A stretch of 64,000 nt of DNA from Puniceicoccaceae bacterium 5H. GTDB taxonomy: Bacteria > Verrucomicrobiota > Verrucomicrobiia > Opitutales > Oceanipulchritudinaceae. Shown one piece after another: positions 46,378 to 57,581 of the stretch (its first letter is position 1; the number at the start of each line of letters is the position of its first letter). The notes under the pieces are model-generated. The model was not told the DNA's origin. It saw only the letters and a program-made list of their open reading frames with translations, and made no database searches. The translations under genes were made by a program, and so were the position numbers. The DNA is taken from the NCBI GenBank assembly GCA_009772895.1, contig WOUP01000018.1:1-64000 (forward strand), read 5' to 3'.

Positions 46378-47763
46378 TTGAAACGCGCCTCCCGCAGTTC
46401 CGACACCGTGTCGTGGTTTGCCATCCGCAAGCCCCTCCCGGGCGAGCGACGCCTGCTGCTCACCGTGCTTTCCTTTGTGCTGCCGCTCGCCCTCTGGTGC
46501 CTTGTCAGCTACGTGCCCTTTATCTGGCACCCGGATATCAAGCTGACGGTGGCGGCCGACCGCGAAGGCGTCACGACGGTCTACACCGCCGGTGACCACG
46601 TGGCGCGCTCCTACTTCGATGAATACGCCAATGCCGTGCGCCGGGAAAACGAGGCGGTGCAGGCGGGCGAGGGCACGACCCGCAGCGGTTTTTCGGCCCG
46701 GCGCAACAACGTGAAGATTCTCCGTGCGGTCGCGCCGCTGGCGATCGAGCAAGGCTGGATCTCTGAGAACCAGGTGACGGACAACGCGGCGATCTTCGAC
46801 GTCTGGGAAGGGCTCGCCACGGGCCGCCTCGTTTCGGAAAAACCGGAGCTGACGCCGGAGAATCTCGCGATTGTCCAGGAGGACTGGCAGACGCTGCAGG
46901 CCCATTGGGCGGAGGATCCCGAGCACGAGATGCCGAGCGATCCGCTGCTGAAGCTGATCCCGCAGGGGCGTCTGAGCAACCCCGTCTACCTGCCCGAGCC
47001 GCACGCGGTGCTGCTCACCGGGTGGAAGGACTGGAACGCCGAACCGGCCGAGGGGCGTCCCTCGTTGCCCGAGCGCTACCGGCACTCGCTCTATATCGTG
47101 TTCTCCGGCTTCTTCCTCGCGGCGCTTGCGGGGGTGCCGATCGGCATCCTCAGTGGCACCTACGACTTTTTCTCGAAGCTCTTCGAGCCGTTCATCGACT
47201 TTTTCCGCTACATGCCGGCGCCGGCCTTCAGCACGCTGCTGGTGGCGATCTTTCTCGCGCACGATGCGCCCAAGATCGCGCTGGTCTTCGTCGGCACCTT
47301 CTTTCAGCTCGTGCTCGTCGTGGCCAACACCACACGCCAGCTCGACTATTCGCTGCTGGAGGCCGCGCAGACGCTGGGGGCCAAGCGCCTCGACCTGCTG
47401 CGCCGCGTCATCCTGCCCGGCATTACGCCCTCCCTCTACAACGACTTGCGCATCCTGCTCGGCTGGGCCTGGACGTGGCTCGTCATCGCCGAACTGATCG
47501 GGGTGAAGAGCGGTCTGACGGAGGTGATCGAGACGCAGGGGCGCTGGCGCAACTTCGAGAGCGTCTTTCCTGTCATCATCCTGATTGGCCTGACCGGCTT
47601 CTTTACCGATCAGCTGCTGGCCAACCTGCGCCCACTGCTCTTCCCGTGGACGCCTGAGGCCATCGGCCAGAAACAGGGCCCGCTGGTGCGCTTCTACCGT
47701 TGGGTGACCGACCAGCAGGTGTATGTGCGCGACGACAAACCCACAACTTCCGACCCCGCATGA
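46378..47763 (+). CDS. ABC transporter permease with a long N-terminal periplasmic insert
   Basis: A 461-residue protein starting at TTG 46378. One membrane helix (residues about 20-45) is followed by about 185 hydrophilic residues lacking a recognised domain, then the standard BPD-type permease domain (240-430) with Y-M-P-A-P-A-F and the EAA loop [14 protein letters not shown]. Most SsuC/TauC permeases are about 260 residues, so the insert is unusual, although versions exist in urea-carboxylase-linked clusters. Its stop overlaps the ATPase start. Confidence 0.85.
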   Translation: MKRASRSSDTVSWFAIRKPLPGERRLLLTVLSFVLPLALWCLVSYVPFIWHPDIKLTVAADREGVTTVYTAGDHVARSYFDEYANAVRRENEAVQAGEGTTRSGFSARRNNVKILRAVAPLAIEQGWISENQVTDNAAIFDVWEGLATGRLVSEKPELTPENLAIVQEDWQTLQAHWAEDPEHEMPSDPLLKLIPQGRLSNPVYLPEPHAVLLTGWKDWNAEPAEGRPSLPERYRHSLYIVFSGFFLAALAGVPIGILSGTYDFFSKLFEPFIDFFRYMPAPAFSTLLVAIFLAHDAPKIALVFVGTFFQLVLVVANTTRQLDYSLLEAAQTLGAKRLDLLRRVILPGITPSLYNDLRILLGWAWTWLVIAELIGVKSGLTEVIETQGRWRNFESVFPVIILIGLTGFFTDQLLANLRPLLFPWTPEAIGQKQGPLVRFYRWVTDQQVYVRDDKPTTSDPA

Positions 47764-48662
47764 GCGACCACCTCGACCTTCCCGATTACCGCGAACAGAG
47801 CCCGGAAGTCGCCGCACGCTTCGCCTCCATCCGGCAGCGCCCGGTGAAGCTGGAGGTGTGCGGGCTGGAGAAGCGCTTCCATTCGCCCGAGGGCGAGCGC
47901 GTGGTGCTGCAAGACATCTCCTTCAAGGCCCACCGGCGCGAATTCATCTCCATCATCGGCCCTTCCGGCTGCGGCAAATCCACGTTGATCCGTATCCTGG
48001 CCGGCCTCGAAACCATCTCGGGAGGCGACGTGCTGCTGGAGGGCAACGCCGTCAAGGGGCCCAGTCGCGAGCGCGGCATGGTCTTCCAGGGCTATACGCT
48101 TTTCCCGTGGCTGACGGTGAAGAAGAACGTGATGTTCGGCCTCGAAGTCAGCGGGCGCTCCGGGCCGGCGGTCGAGAGCGAGGCGATGGACTGGATCAAT
48201 CTCGTCGGGCTCGCCCGCTATGCCAACGCCTATCCCAGCGAGCTTTCCGGCGGCATGAAGCAGCGCGTGGCCATTGCGCGTTCGCTGGCCAATCAGCCGC
48301 AGATCCTCTTCATGGACGAGCCCTTCGGCGCGCTCGATGCCCAGACGCGGGCGCAGATGCAGGCCTACCTGTTGCAAATCTGGAAAAACGTCGACGTCAC
48401 CATCCTCTTCGTCACGCACGACCTCGACGAAGCGATCTACCTTTCCGACCGCATCCTCGTGCTCAAGGCCAACCCGGGCGAAATCCAGGAGTTCATCGAA
48501 GTGCCGGTGCCGCGCCCGCGCGATCCGGAGCAGTTCATCAGCCCGACCTTCCTCGCGACCAAAAACCGCCTCGAACACCTCATCCACCCGCGTCAGCCCG
48601 GCCAGGAGCAGGCCCGCCTGCCCATCACCAAGATGACCGCGGCGGGAGACGAGGTGGAGTAG
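47760..48662 (+). CDS. ABC transporter ATP-binding protein (SsuB/TauB type)
   Basis: A 300-residue ATPase, ATGA overlap with the permease. Walker [11 protein letters not shown] near 75, Q-loop [10 protein letters not shown], signature [10 protein letters not shown], Walker [13 protein letters not shown] and switch V-T-H-D-L-D-E-A. It completes the importer with the two genes before it. Fifty bases of AT-rich sequence follow before the DUF1989 gene. Confidence 0.92.
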   Translation: MSDHLDLPDYREQSPEVAARFASIRQRPVKLEVCGLEKRFHSPEGERVVLQDISFKAHRREFISIIGPSGCGKSTLIRILAGLETISGGDVLLEGNAVKGPSRERGMVFQGYTLFPWLTVKKNVMFGLEVSGRSGPAVESEAMDWINLVGLARYANAYPSELSGGMKQRVAIARSLANQPQILFMDEPFGALDAQTRAQMQAYLLQIWKNVDVTILFVTHDLDEAIYLSDRILVLKANPGEIQEFIEVPVPRPRDPEQFISPTFLATKNRLEHLIHPRQPGQEQARLPITKMTAAGDEVE

Positions 48663-48683
48663 GCTTGCCTTTTTTGACTTAAA

Positions 48684-48712
48684 TAGTATTACAAAAATAT
48701 AAAAACGTAATA
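48684..48712. promoter_or_regulatory. TATTA-16-TAATA element abutting the DUF1989 gene start
   Basis: TAGTATTA (48684-48691) and TAATA (48708-48712) are spaced exactly as in the element at 45168-45201, with a similar A-rich spacer ending AAAACG. The right half touches the ATG at 48713, so regulator binding could block translation or transcription initiation of this unit; the gene has no Shine-Dalgarno. Confidence 0.55.
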
Positions 48713-49456
48713 ATGAATCAGCTTTCACCCATTTCCGAAACCGACCTGCTGCACCGGGAGACGATCCGCGGCGGCGGCATGTGGTCCAAGGTGATCGGGC
48801 GCGGCAAGACCATGCGCCTGACCGATCTCGAGGGCGGCGCCAACGTCGGCCTCCTGCTCTACAATGCCTTTGAGCGCCAGGAGCGTTACAACATGCCCGA
48901 CACGTTGAAGGGCCAGCACATCTTTTTCCTGACCGCGCCGTATTGCCTGCACTCCGACATGGGGCGCATCCTGTGCTCCGTCACCGGTGATTCGTCTGGC
49001 TGGCACGATACGGTCTGCGGTTGCAGCGATGCCAAGCTCGTGCGCCAGAAGTATGGCGAAAAGTCCTACCAGCAGGCGCACAACGACTTTCACCGCAACG
49101 GCCGGGAGTGCTTTCTGATCGAGCTGGCCAAGTGGGGCCTCGGCGAAAAGGACCTCGTGCCCAACCTGAACCTCTTCAGCAAGGTCGTCTCGGACGAAGA
49201 GGGCGTGCTGTCCTTCGACGCGAGCCACGCCAAAGCCGGGGCCGCGATCGACCTGCGCTGCGAGCTCGACACCCTCGTCGTCTTCAACACCTGCCAGCAC
49301 CCGCTCGACCCGAATCCGGAATACGCGCCCAAGCCGGTGCAGCTGGAGGTCTACCGCAGCGCGCCGGTGGCCGAAGACGACCCCTGTCGCCTGTCGCGCC
49401 CCGAGAACGGCCGCGCCTTCCAGAATACCGAGGTCTACAACCGCCTGCGCTTCTAG
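48713..49456 (+). CDS. DUF1989 protein, carboxyguanidine deiminase subunit (urea carboxylase-associated protein 2)
   Basis: A 247-residue protein. DUF1989 traits: [48 protein letters not shown], and H-N-D-F-H-R-N-G. Proteins of this pair, long called urea carboxylase-associated, were shown to form the heteromeric carboxyguanidine deiminase that converts carboxyguanidine to allophanate. Cys/His residues here are compatible with the zinc site of the family. It is followed by the second subunit after 37 bases. Confidence 0.9.
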   Translation: MNQLSPISETDLLHRETIRGGGMWSKVIGRGKTMRLTDLEGGANVGLLLYNAFERQERYNMPDTLKGQHIFFLTAPYCLHSDMGRILCSVTGDSSGWHDTVCGCSDAKLVRQKYGEKSYQQAHNDFHRNGRECFLIELAKWGLGEKDLVPNLNLFSKVVSDEEGVLSFDASHAKAGAAIDLRCELDTLVVFNTCQHPLDPNPEYAPKPVQLEVYRSAPVAEDDPCRLSRPENGRAFQNTEVYNRLRF

Positions 49457-49493
49457 CGCGCCCCCCCGCCGCCCACCTCAACTTACGCACACC

Positions 49494-50141
49494 ATGTTGA
49501 CCGAAAGTCCTTACCAGCCCGATCAGGCCGTCTACCGCCACGTCATCCCGGCGGGCGACCGCTGGATGCACACCATCCGTCAGGGCCAGATCTTCCGCAT
49601 CCACGACCTCGAGGGCAACCAGGCCGCCGATACGCTCTTTTACGACGCCCACCACCCGGACGACCGCTACAGCGCCAGCGACACGATTCAGCGCCAGGGC
49701 AAGCTCTACCTGACGACGGGCAGCGTGCTCTATTCGAGCCTCGGCCATCCGCTGCTGACCATCACCGCCGATACCTGCGGTCGGCACGACACGCTGGGCG
49801 GCGCCTGCTCCCGCGAGAGCAATACGATGCGCTACGCCCTCGACAAGGAGCACATGCACGCCTGCCGCGACAGCTTTATCCGCGGCGTCCAGGAGTGCTG
49901 CGAGCACCACCTCGATAAGCGCGACATCACCTGCAACATCAATTTCTTCATGAATGTGCCGGTGACGCCGGACGGTCGCCTGACCTTCGAAGACGGCATC
50001 TCCGCCCCCGGGCGCTACGTCGAGATGCGGGCCGAGCGCGACGTCTACGTGCTGATCTCCAACTGCCCGCAGCTCAACAACCCCTGCAACGCCTATCACC
50101 CGACCCCGGTCGAAGTCCTGATCTGGGACGAAGACCGCTAA
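49494..50141 (+). CDS. DUF1989 protein, carboxyguanidine deiminase subunit (urea carboxylase-associated protein 1)
   Basis: A 215-residue DUF1989 protein: [47 protein letters not shown] and [10 protein letters not shown]. It is the partner of the upstream subunit. The pair links a guanidine carboxylase to allophanate hydrolase, both present immediately downstream. Confidence 0.9.
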   Translation: MLTESPYQPDQAVYRHVIPAGDRWMHTIRQGQIFRIHDLEGNQAADTLFYDAHHPDDRYSASDTIQRQGKLYLTTGSVLYSSLGHPLLTITADTCGRHDTLGGACSRESNTMRYALDKEHMHACRDSFIRGVQECCEHHLDKRDITCNINFFMNVPVTPDGRLTFEDGISAPGRYVEMRAERDVYVLISNCPQLNNPCNAYHPTPVEVLIWDEDR

Positions 50142-50192
50142 GCCGGAACATTTCCGCCTCGCCACCCCCGCACACCGCCCGAACGCACCGTC

Positions 50193-53100
50193 ATGTTTCA
50201 GAAAGTCCTCATCGCCAATCGCGGCGAAATCGCCTGCCGTATCATCCGCACCCTGCGCCAGCTCGGCGTCCAGTCCGTCGCCATCTACTCGGATGCGGAC
50301 GCCTACGCCGCCCACGTGGGGCTGGCGGACGAAGCCGTGCGCGTCGGTCCGGCCCCGGTGGCCGAGAGCTACCTGAATACCAACGCGATCCTGCAGGCGG
50401 TGCGCGAAACCGGTGCGCAGGCGGTGCATCCGGGCTACGGGCTATTGAGTGAAAACGCGGCCTTTGCCGAAGCTTGCGAGGCCGCCGGCGTGACTTTTAT
50501 CGGGCCGACGCCGGAGCAGATGCGCCAGTTTGGCCTCAAGCATACCGCGCGTGAAATCGCCCAACAGGCCGCGGTGCCGCTCGTGCCCGGCACCGGCGTG
50601 CTCGAGGGCGTGGACGACGCGCTCCGGCAGGCGGGCGAGATCGGCTATCCGGTCATGCTCAAGAGCAGTGCGGGCGGCGGGGGCATCGGGATGCGGCTCT
50701 GCCGCGACGCCCGCGAGCTGGAGCAGGCCTATGCGGCGGTCGAACGCCTGTCGCGCAACAACTTCAACGACGCCGCGCTCTTTCTCGAAAAATACCTGGA
50801 ACGCGCCCGCCACATCGAAGTCCAGCTCTTCGGCGACGGGCAGGGCAGGGTGGTCACGCTCGGCGAGCGCGATTGCTCCGTCCAGCGCCGTAACCAGAAG
50901 GTGATCGAGGAAACGCCCGCGCCGGGCATCACCGGCGAGCTGCGCGTGGCCCTCGCGGAGGCCGCCCGTCGGCTGGGCGAACGCATCGCCTACCGCTCGG
51001 CGGGCACGGTGGAGTTTATCTACGATGTCGGCTCCGGGCAGTTCTATTTCCTCGAAGTCAACACCCGCTTGCAGGTCGAGCACGGCGTAACGGAACTCGT
51101 CACCGGCGTGGACCTCGTGGCATGGATGGTCCGCCTCGCGGCGGGTGGATGGCAACCGCCCGCGCAGGAGGAGATCCGCAGCGTCGGCCACGCGATCCAG
51201 ACCCGCCTCTACGCCGAGGATCCGCTGAAGCATTTCCAGCCCAGCACCGGTGAATTGACCGAGGCCCGTTTTCCGGAGTGGACGCGGGTCGACCGCTGGA
51301 TCGAGCGCGGCACGGAAGTCAGCCCCTACTACGATCCGATGCTGGCCAAGGTGCTGGTGCAGGGCGATGACCGCAAGCAGGCCATCGGCCGGATGCAGCG
51401 CGCGCTGGCGGAGACCCGTGTGGCCGGGGTGGAGACCAACCTCGAGTTCACGCGCCAGATTTTCGACGAGTCTGCCTTCCAGCGGGGCCAGGTGCACACG
51501 CGCTTCCTCGAAGGCTTTGCCTACGTCAGCCGTACGGTAGATGTGCTGGCGCCGGGCACCTTGACGACAGTGCAGGACTATCCAGGCCGTGTCGGCTATT
51601 GGGACGTCGGCGTGCCGCCGTCCGGCCCGATGGACAGCCTGGCCTTCCGCCTGGGCAACCGCATCCTCGGCAACGACAAGGCCGCGGCGGGCCTCGAGAT
51701 CACCCTGACCGGCCCGACGCTGAAGTTCCAGGGGGCCACCACGATTTGCCTGACGGGCGCAGAGATCGAAGCAACGCTCGACGGCACCCCCGTGCCCCAC
51801 TGGCAGGCTGTGCCGGTGGCGGCGGGGGCCACTTTGACGCTCGGCAAGGTCACGGGCACCGGTTGCCGGGCCTATCTGGCGTTCGCGGGCGGCCTGGATG
51901 TGCCGGACTACCTCGGCAGCAAGGCGACCTTTACCCTCGGCAAGTTCGGGGGGCACAACGGCCGCACACTGCAGGCGGGCGACGTCCTGCACCTGAGCGA
52001 AGCCGTGGAGGCCGACGCCGCCCCGCTGCCCAGCGCCCTCCAGCCGCACTACGGCGACACCTGGCAGGTGCGCGTGCTCTACGGCCCGCATGGCGCGCCG
52101 GACTACTTTACGGACGAAGACATCGACATGTTCTTCGCGACCGATTGGGAGGTGCACTACAACTCCGCGCGCACCGGCGTGCGCCTCATCGGTCCGAAGC
52201 CCAAATGGGCACGCGCCGACGGCGGCGAGGCGGGGCTGCATCCCTCGAACATCCACGACAATGCCTACGCCGTCGGCGCGGTCGACTTTACCGGCGACAT
52301 GCCGATCATCCTCGGCCCCGACGGCCCCAGCCTGGGCGGCTTCGTCTGCCCGGCGACGATCGTGGCCGCCGACCTCTGGAAAATGGGCCAGTTCCGCCCG
52401 GGCGACAAGGTGCGCTTTGTGCGCGTCGATCATCAGGAGGCCGACCGCCTGCTGGAGGAACAGGAGCGCATGCTGGTGACCCTGCAGGCCCCGACCGCCC
52501 CCGCCGCCGCGCCGAGTCAAGGCGATCCGGCGCTCATCACCCAGCTCGAGCCCAACGCCGACCGCCGCCTCGCGGTGACCTACCGCCGCTCGGGCGACCA
52601 CGCGGTGCTGATCGAATACGGCGAGATGGTGCTCGACCTCAACCTGCGCTTCCGCGTACACGCCTTGATGCAGGCCCTGCAGGAGCGTCCGCTGCCCGGC
52701 TTGCTCGAGCTGACGCCGGGTATCCGCTCCCTCCAGGTGCGCTACGACCCCCTGCAACTCAAGCTTTCCGCGCTGATGGATCACCTGCTGGCGCTCGAGG
52801 CGGAACTGCCGTCGGTCACCGAGATGACGCTGTCCACCCGCATCGTGCACCTGCCGCTGTCCTGGGACGACGAGCAGACGCAGCTCGCGATTCGCAAATA
52901 CGACCAGATCGTGCGCAAGAACGCGCCTTGGGCTCCTAGCAACATCGAGTTCATCCGCCGTATCAACGGGCTGGATTCGGTCGAGGACGTGAAGGACATC
53001 GTGTTCAACGCCAGCTACCTCGTGATGGGGCTGGGCGACGTCTACCTCGGCGCGCCGGTGGCCACGCCCATCGACCCGCGCCACCGCCTCGTCACGACCA

Positions 53101-53801
53101 AATACAACCCCGCCCGCACGTGGACGCCGGAGAACGCGGTCGGCATCGGCGGCGCCTACCTCTGCGTCTACGGCATGGAGGGCCCCGGCGGCTACCAGTT
53201 TGTGGGCCGCACGGTGCAGGTGTGGAACCGCCAGCGCACCACCCCTTATTTCGAGCCTGGCAAGCCCTGGCTGCTGCGCTTTTTCGACCAGATCCGTTTC
53301 TATCCGGTCAGCCACGACGAGCTGATGCAGATGCGCGCGGACTTCCCGCACGGGCGCTTTTCGCCCAAGATCGAGGAAACGACCTTCGATCTGGGCGACT
53401 ATCAGCGCTTCCTGCGCGACAACGCCGACAGCATCCACGCCTTCAAGCAGCACCAGCAGGCCTCCTTTGAGGCCGAACGGGATCGTTGGGTACAAAACGG
53501 TCAGGCGACCTTCGAGGCCGAAGACGGCTTTGCGGACGGCATCCTCGACGAAGCCGAGGAGCTGCCCGAGGGGTGTGAGCTGCTCACCGCCCAGGTGACG
53601 GGCAATGTCTGGAAGATCACCGCCGAGCCCGGCCAACGCATCTCCGCTGGCGACCCGCTGGTGGTGCTCGAATCCATGAAGATGGAGGTCGGCTGCCCCG
53701 CGCCGCAGGACTGCGAGGTGGTCGAAGTCCGTTGCCACGAAGGCACCGCCGTGCAGACCGGCCAGGCCCTCTGCGTCATCCGTCCGCTCGCCACCGCCTG
53801 A
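50193..53801 (+). CDS. Biotin-dependent urea/guanidine carboxylase
   Basis: A 1202-residue multidomain enzyme. Residues 1-445: biotin carboxylase ([25 protein letters not shown]-grasp [19 protein letters not shown]). About 455-765: KipA-like (AHS2) half, [14 protein letters not shown]. About 795-1085: KipI-like half, [10 protein letters not shown] then G-Q-type [12 protein letters not shown]-terminal biotin carrier with E-S-M-K-M-E (Lys 1163). Enzymes adjacent to DUF1989 pairs are mostly guanidine carboxylases; true urea carboxylases usually lack that pair and urease. I therefore favour guanidine, giving carboxyguanidine. Confidence 0.9.
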   Translation: MFQKVLIANRGEIACRIIRTLRQLGVQSVAIYSDADAYAAHVGLADEAVRVGPAPVAESYLNTNAILQAVRETGAQAVHPGYGLLSENAAFAEACEAAGVTFIGPTPEQMRQFGLKHTAREIAQQAAVPLVPGTGVLEGVDDALRQAGEIGYPVMLKSSAGGGGIGMRLCRDARELEQAYAAVERLSRNNFNDAALFLEKYLERARHIEVQLFGDGQGRVVTLGERDCSVQRRNQKVIEETPAPGITGELRVALAEAARRLGERIAYRSAGTVEFIYDVGSGQFYFLEVNTRLQVEHGVTELVTGVDLVAWMVRLAAGGWQPPAQEEIRSVGHAIQTRLYAEDPLKHFQPSTGELTEARFPEWTRVDRWIERGTEVSPYYDPMLAKVLVQGDDRKQAIGRMQRALAETRVAGVETNLEFTRQIFDESAFQRGQVHTRFLEGFAYVSRTVDVLAPGTLTTVQDYPGRVGYWDVGVPPSGPMDSLAFRLGNRILGNDKAAAGLEITLTGPTLKFQGATTICLTGAEIEATLDGTPVPHWQAVPVAAGATLTLGKVTGTGCRAYLAFAGGLDVPDYLGSKATFTLGKFGGHNGRTLQAGDVLHLSEAVEADAAPLPSALQPHYGDTWQVRVLYGPHGAPDYFTDEDIDMFFATDWEVHYNSARTGVRLIGPKPKWARADGGEAGLHPSNIHDNAYAVGAVDFTGDMPIILGPDGPSLGGFVCPATIVAADLWKMGQFRPGDKVRFVRVDHQEADRLLEEQERMLVTLQAPTAPAAAPSQGDPALITQLEPNADRRLAVTYRRSGDHAVLIEYGEMVLDLNLRFRVHALMQALQERPLPGLLELTPGIRSLQVRYDPLQLKLSALMDHLLALEAELPSVTEMTLSTRIVHLPLSWDDEQTQLAIRKYDQIVRKNAPWAPSNIEFIRRINGLDSVEDVKDIVFNASYLVMGLGDVYLGAPVATPIDPRHRLVTTKYNPARTWTPENAVGIGGAYLCVYGMEGPGGYQFVGRTVQVWNRQRTTPYFEPGKPWLLRFFDQIRFYPVSHDELMQMRADFPHGRFSPKIEETTFDLGDYQRFLRDNADSIHAFKQHQQASFEAERDRWVQNGQATFEAEDGFADGILDEAEELPEGCELLTAQVTGNVWKITAEPGQRISAGDPLVVLESMKMEVGCPAPQDCEVVEVRCHEGTAVQTGQALCVIRPLATA

Positions 53802-53812
53802 AAACGCCCGCC

Positions 53813-55537
53813 ATGCCTCAATCGCTCGACCTCACCAGCCTCCGCGCCGCCTATTGTCAGGGCCGCCTCACGCCGCGCCAGCTTCTCGCCCAACTCGATG
53901 CCCGCTGGGCGGAAGTGGACGACCCGGCGATCTACATCCATCGGCTGACGCAGGAGGAGCTGGAGCCCTACCTGCAACGGCTAGACCAATCCACCCCCGC
54001 AGACCTGCCGCTCTACGGCATCCCTTTCGTAATCAAGGACAATATCGACCTCGCGGGCGTGCCCACTACCGCCGCCTGCGAGGCCTACCGCTACGTGCCG
54101 GAGGAGTCGGCCCATGTGGTGCAGCGGCTGATCGCGCTCGGCGCGATCCCGATGGGCAAGGGCAACCTCGACCAGTTTGCGACCGGCCTCGTCGGCGTGC
54201 GCTCGCCCTACGGCGTGCCGCGCAATGCCCTGTCGCCCGAGCACATCCCAGGCGGTTCCAGCTCGGGTTCGGCGGTGGCCGTGGCTCAAGGGCTGGCGAG
54301 CTTTTCCCTGGGCACCGACACGGCGGGTTCGGGGCGCGTGCCGGCGGCCTTCAATCACCTCTTCGGCGTTAAACCGACGCGCGGCATCGTCAGCGCGCGC
54401 GGCGTGGTGCCGGCGTGTCGCTCGCTGGACTGCGTTTCGATCTTTGCCCTCAACGCCACCGACGCGCAAACGCTGCTGCAGGCCTGCACGGACTACGATC
54501 CGGCAGACGCCTATGCGCGCCCGGACGCGACGCCCGCCTACCCGGAGCACGCCACGCCCGTGGTTGGGGTCGTGGCGCCGGAGCAGTGCGCCTTTTTCGG
54601 CAATGCGGAATACGAGCGCCTGTATCGCGAGCTGCTTGCGCGGCTGGAGGCGCAGGGCGTACGCACGCAGGTGGTCGACTTCACCGTCTTCACCGAGGCC
54701 GCACGCCTGCTCTACGAGGGCCCGTGGGTCAGCGAACGCTATTGCGCGATCGAGGAGCTGATCGAGCGGGACCCGGAGGCGCTCCACCCGGTCACGCGCC
54801 GGATTATCGCCGGCGGCAAAGACCTGAAGGCCCCCGACCTCTTCAAGGCCATGTATCGCCTGGAGGAATTGAAGCGCGCCGCCGAGGCCGTCTGGCGGTC
54901 GGTGGACGTCTTGCTGACCCCCACCGCCGGCACGATCTACACGCAGGCAGAAGTCGAGGCCGACCCGGTCCAGACCAACCGCAACCTGGGCTACTACACC
55001 AATTTCATGAACCTGCTGGATTGCTGCGCTCTGGCGGCTCCGGCCGGTTTTACGGCTCAGGGACTTGCGTTTGGCGTGACGCTGGTCGGCCCGGCTTTCA
55101 GCGACCGGCGTCTGCTGGATCTTGCAGGGCAGCTGCCGCTCGAGCCCGAGAGCACCCAGCCCATCGTGGTCTGCGGCGCGCACCTGCAAGGCCTGCCGCT
55201 CAACCATCAGCTGACGGATCTCGGCGCGACGCGGCGCGAAACGACCTATACCGCGCCCGTCTATCGTGCGTATGCTTTACCGGGAGCCGTACCCAAGCCG
55301 GGTCTGGTGCGCGTATCCGCAGGTGGGGCCGCACAGCAGGTGGAAGTCTGGGATCTGCCGACGCGCCACTGGGGCACCTTCGCCGCTCAGATCGCATCCC
55401 CGCTCGGCCTGGGCTGGGTCGAACTGGCCGACGGCCGCCGTGTGCTCGGTTTCCTCTGCGAAGCCGTTGCCACCGCCGACGCCGAAGACATTACCGTCCA
55501 CGGAGGATGGCGTAACTACCTGCAGTCCAAAGGCTAG
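53813..55537 (+). CDS. atzF: Allophanate hydrolase
   Basis: A 574-residue amidase-signature enzyme from ATG 53813. Catalytic triad: Lys 75 in F-V-I-K-D-N-I-D, cis-Ser in G-G-S-S-S-G-S (near 150) and nucleophile Ser 173 in T-D-T-A-G-S-G-R-V-P-A. The C-terminal 130 residues are the extra AtzF-type domain that finishes conversion of N-carboxycarbamate. It turns allophanate into ammonia and CO2, the last step after the carboxylase and deiminase. It begins 11 bases after the carboxylase stop. Confidence 0.94.
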   Translation: MPQSLDLTSLRAAYCQGRLTPRQLLAQLDARWAEVDDPAIYIHRLTQEELEPYLQRLDQSTPADLPLYGIPFVIKDNIDLAGVPTTAACEAYRYVPEESAHVVQRLIALGAIPMGKGNLDQFATGLVGVRSPYGVPRNALSPEHIPGGSSSGSAVAVAQGLASFSLGTDTAGSGRVPAAFNHLFGVKPTRGIVSARGVVPACRSLDCVSIFALNATDAQTLLQACTDYDPADAYARPDATPAYPEHATPVVGVVAPEQCAFFGNAEYERLYRELLARLEAQGVRTQVVDFTVFTEAARLLYEGPWVSERYCAIEELIERDPEALHPVTRRIIAGGKDLKAPDLFKAMYRLEELKRAAEAVWRSVDVLLTPTAGTIYTQAEVEADPVQTNRNLGYYTNFMNLLDCCALAAPAGFTAQGLAFGVTLVGPAFSDRRLLDLAGQLPLEPESTQPIVVCGAHLQGLPLNHQLTDLGATRRETTYTAPVYRAYALPGAVPKPGLVRVSAGGAAQQVEVWDLPTRHWGTFAAQIASPLGLGWVELADGRRVLGFLCEAVATADAEDITVHGGWRNYLQSKG

Positions 55538-55540
55538 CCG

Positions 55541-55557
55541 CCGGGGTAACCCGGATT

Positions 55558-55559
<2 letters not shown>
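55541..55559 (+). terminator. Short hairpin plus T-run at the end of the nitrogen island
   Basis: CCGGG-GTAA-CCCGG followed by ATTTT, 4 bases after the allophanate hydrolase stop and overlapping the end of convergent pyrD. The 5-bp stem is short but GC-only, nested within a wider CCGCCG/CGGCGG pairing. Confidence 0.5.
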
Positions 55560-56643
<1,084 letters not shown>

Positions 56644-56793
56644 GTGAAGGGCATCATTGAGAGAGGGCGGGAAAACACAAGCGCCATGTTATTTGACCTA
56701 ATCCGACAAAAACCTTTTGACTTCACTCGCTCCCCCCTGAACAACAACGGCCCAAGAAACCTGTTGAATACTTTCTGATACCATTGACTCCTT

Positions 56794-57537
56794 ATGGCGG
56801 CCAATAACAACAAGCTCGAATGGTGCATCGTGCGCCTTGGTGAAGACATGAACTGGTGGGTGATGGAGGTCTCCGACCCCATCCGCTGGGATGTCGACGG
56901 CCTCGGCATCATTGACCCCCGGCAGATGGCCTACATCCTCGAGCAATGCGAGGCCCTGCGTGAATACGGCTTCGACAGCGACGTGATCGAAGAAGCCTTC
57001 TTCTCCTTCGCCATTGAGCGCGAAGCCGGCGAAGGCAAGGTGCGTCTGAACCGTTCACGCGACAGCCTGCTCGAAGATGACGAGGTGACCCTTTTCGCTC
57101 TGCCCGACGTGGTGGACGAGGAGAAGGGCCCGTATGCCGACTTCATCGACCAGATCACGCGACACCGCGTGAAGATGCTCAACGACCTCATCGACTTCGA
57201 CCAGAACCTGACGGTCGACGAACTCGAGGAAGAGATCCGCGAGCGTCAGAACCAGGAATACCTGGAAGGTCGTGCGGTCCACCCGTTCTCCGAAATCACT
57301 GCGATCCTCGACTACGTGCCCGAAGGCTACGAGCTGGAAGACGAAGAGGGCAGCAAGCGCGGCGAAGGCGACGACATCGACGACATCCCCGACTTCGAAG
57401 ACGAAAACGACGAGAAGATCGAGGAAGACGAGACGATGCGCTGGGACGACGACGACGATGACGACGACAACGATGACGACGACTTCGACGACGAAGACAG
57501 CGACGAGGATGAGGATGACGATGACGATCGTCACTAA
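56794..57537 (+). CDS. Highly acidic protein with poly-Asp/Glu C-terminus, function unknown
   Basis: A 247-residue protein. Residues 1-175 look globular (L-E-W-C-I-V-R-L-G-E-D, I-I-D-P-R-Q-M-A-Y-I-L-E-Q-C-E), without a family I recognise. From about residue 176 the chain is strongly acidic, and the last 45 residues are mainly Asp and Glu with runs of up to eight Asp. The DNA there is a GAC/GAT/GAG repeat that could slip. Similar tails mimic nucleic acid, bind cations or occur in delta subunits of RNA polymerase; no similarity to RpoE is evident in the N-terminal part. A 150-base gap with AT-rich sequence precedes it. Confidence 0.82.
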   Translation: MAANNNKLEWCIVRLGEDMNWWVMEVSDPIRWDVDGLGIIDPRQMAYILEQCEALREYGFDSDVIEEAFFSFAIEREAGEGKVRLNRSRDSLLEDDEVTLFALPDVVDEEKGPYADFIDQITRHRVKMLNDLIDFDQNLTVDELEEEIRERQNQEYLEGRAVHPFSEITAILDYVPEGYELEDEEGSKRGEGDDIDDIPDFEDENDEKIEEDETMRWDDDDDDDDNDDDDFDDEDSDEDEDDDDDRH

Positions 57538-57581
57538 ACGCCTTCACTGAGGGCTTGCGCCTCGACTCACACCTTCGGCTG

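Noticed and set aside
50442-53738. A 1098-codon open frame on the minus strand opposite the carboxylase gene
   Set aside because: It mirrors a strongly coding high-GC gene, has low-complexity His/Arg/Val/Ala composition without domains, and is a codon-bias artefact.
57430-57534. Tandem repeat/minisatellite
   Set aside because: The repetitive DNA is explained by Asp/Glu codons of the acidic tail in frame; no exact repeat unit persists.
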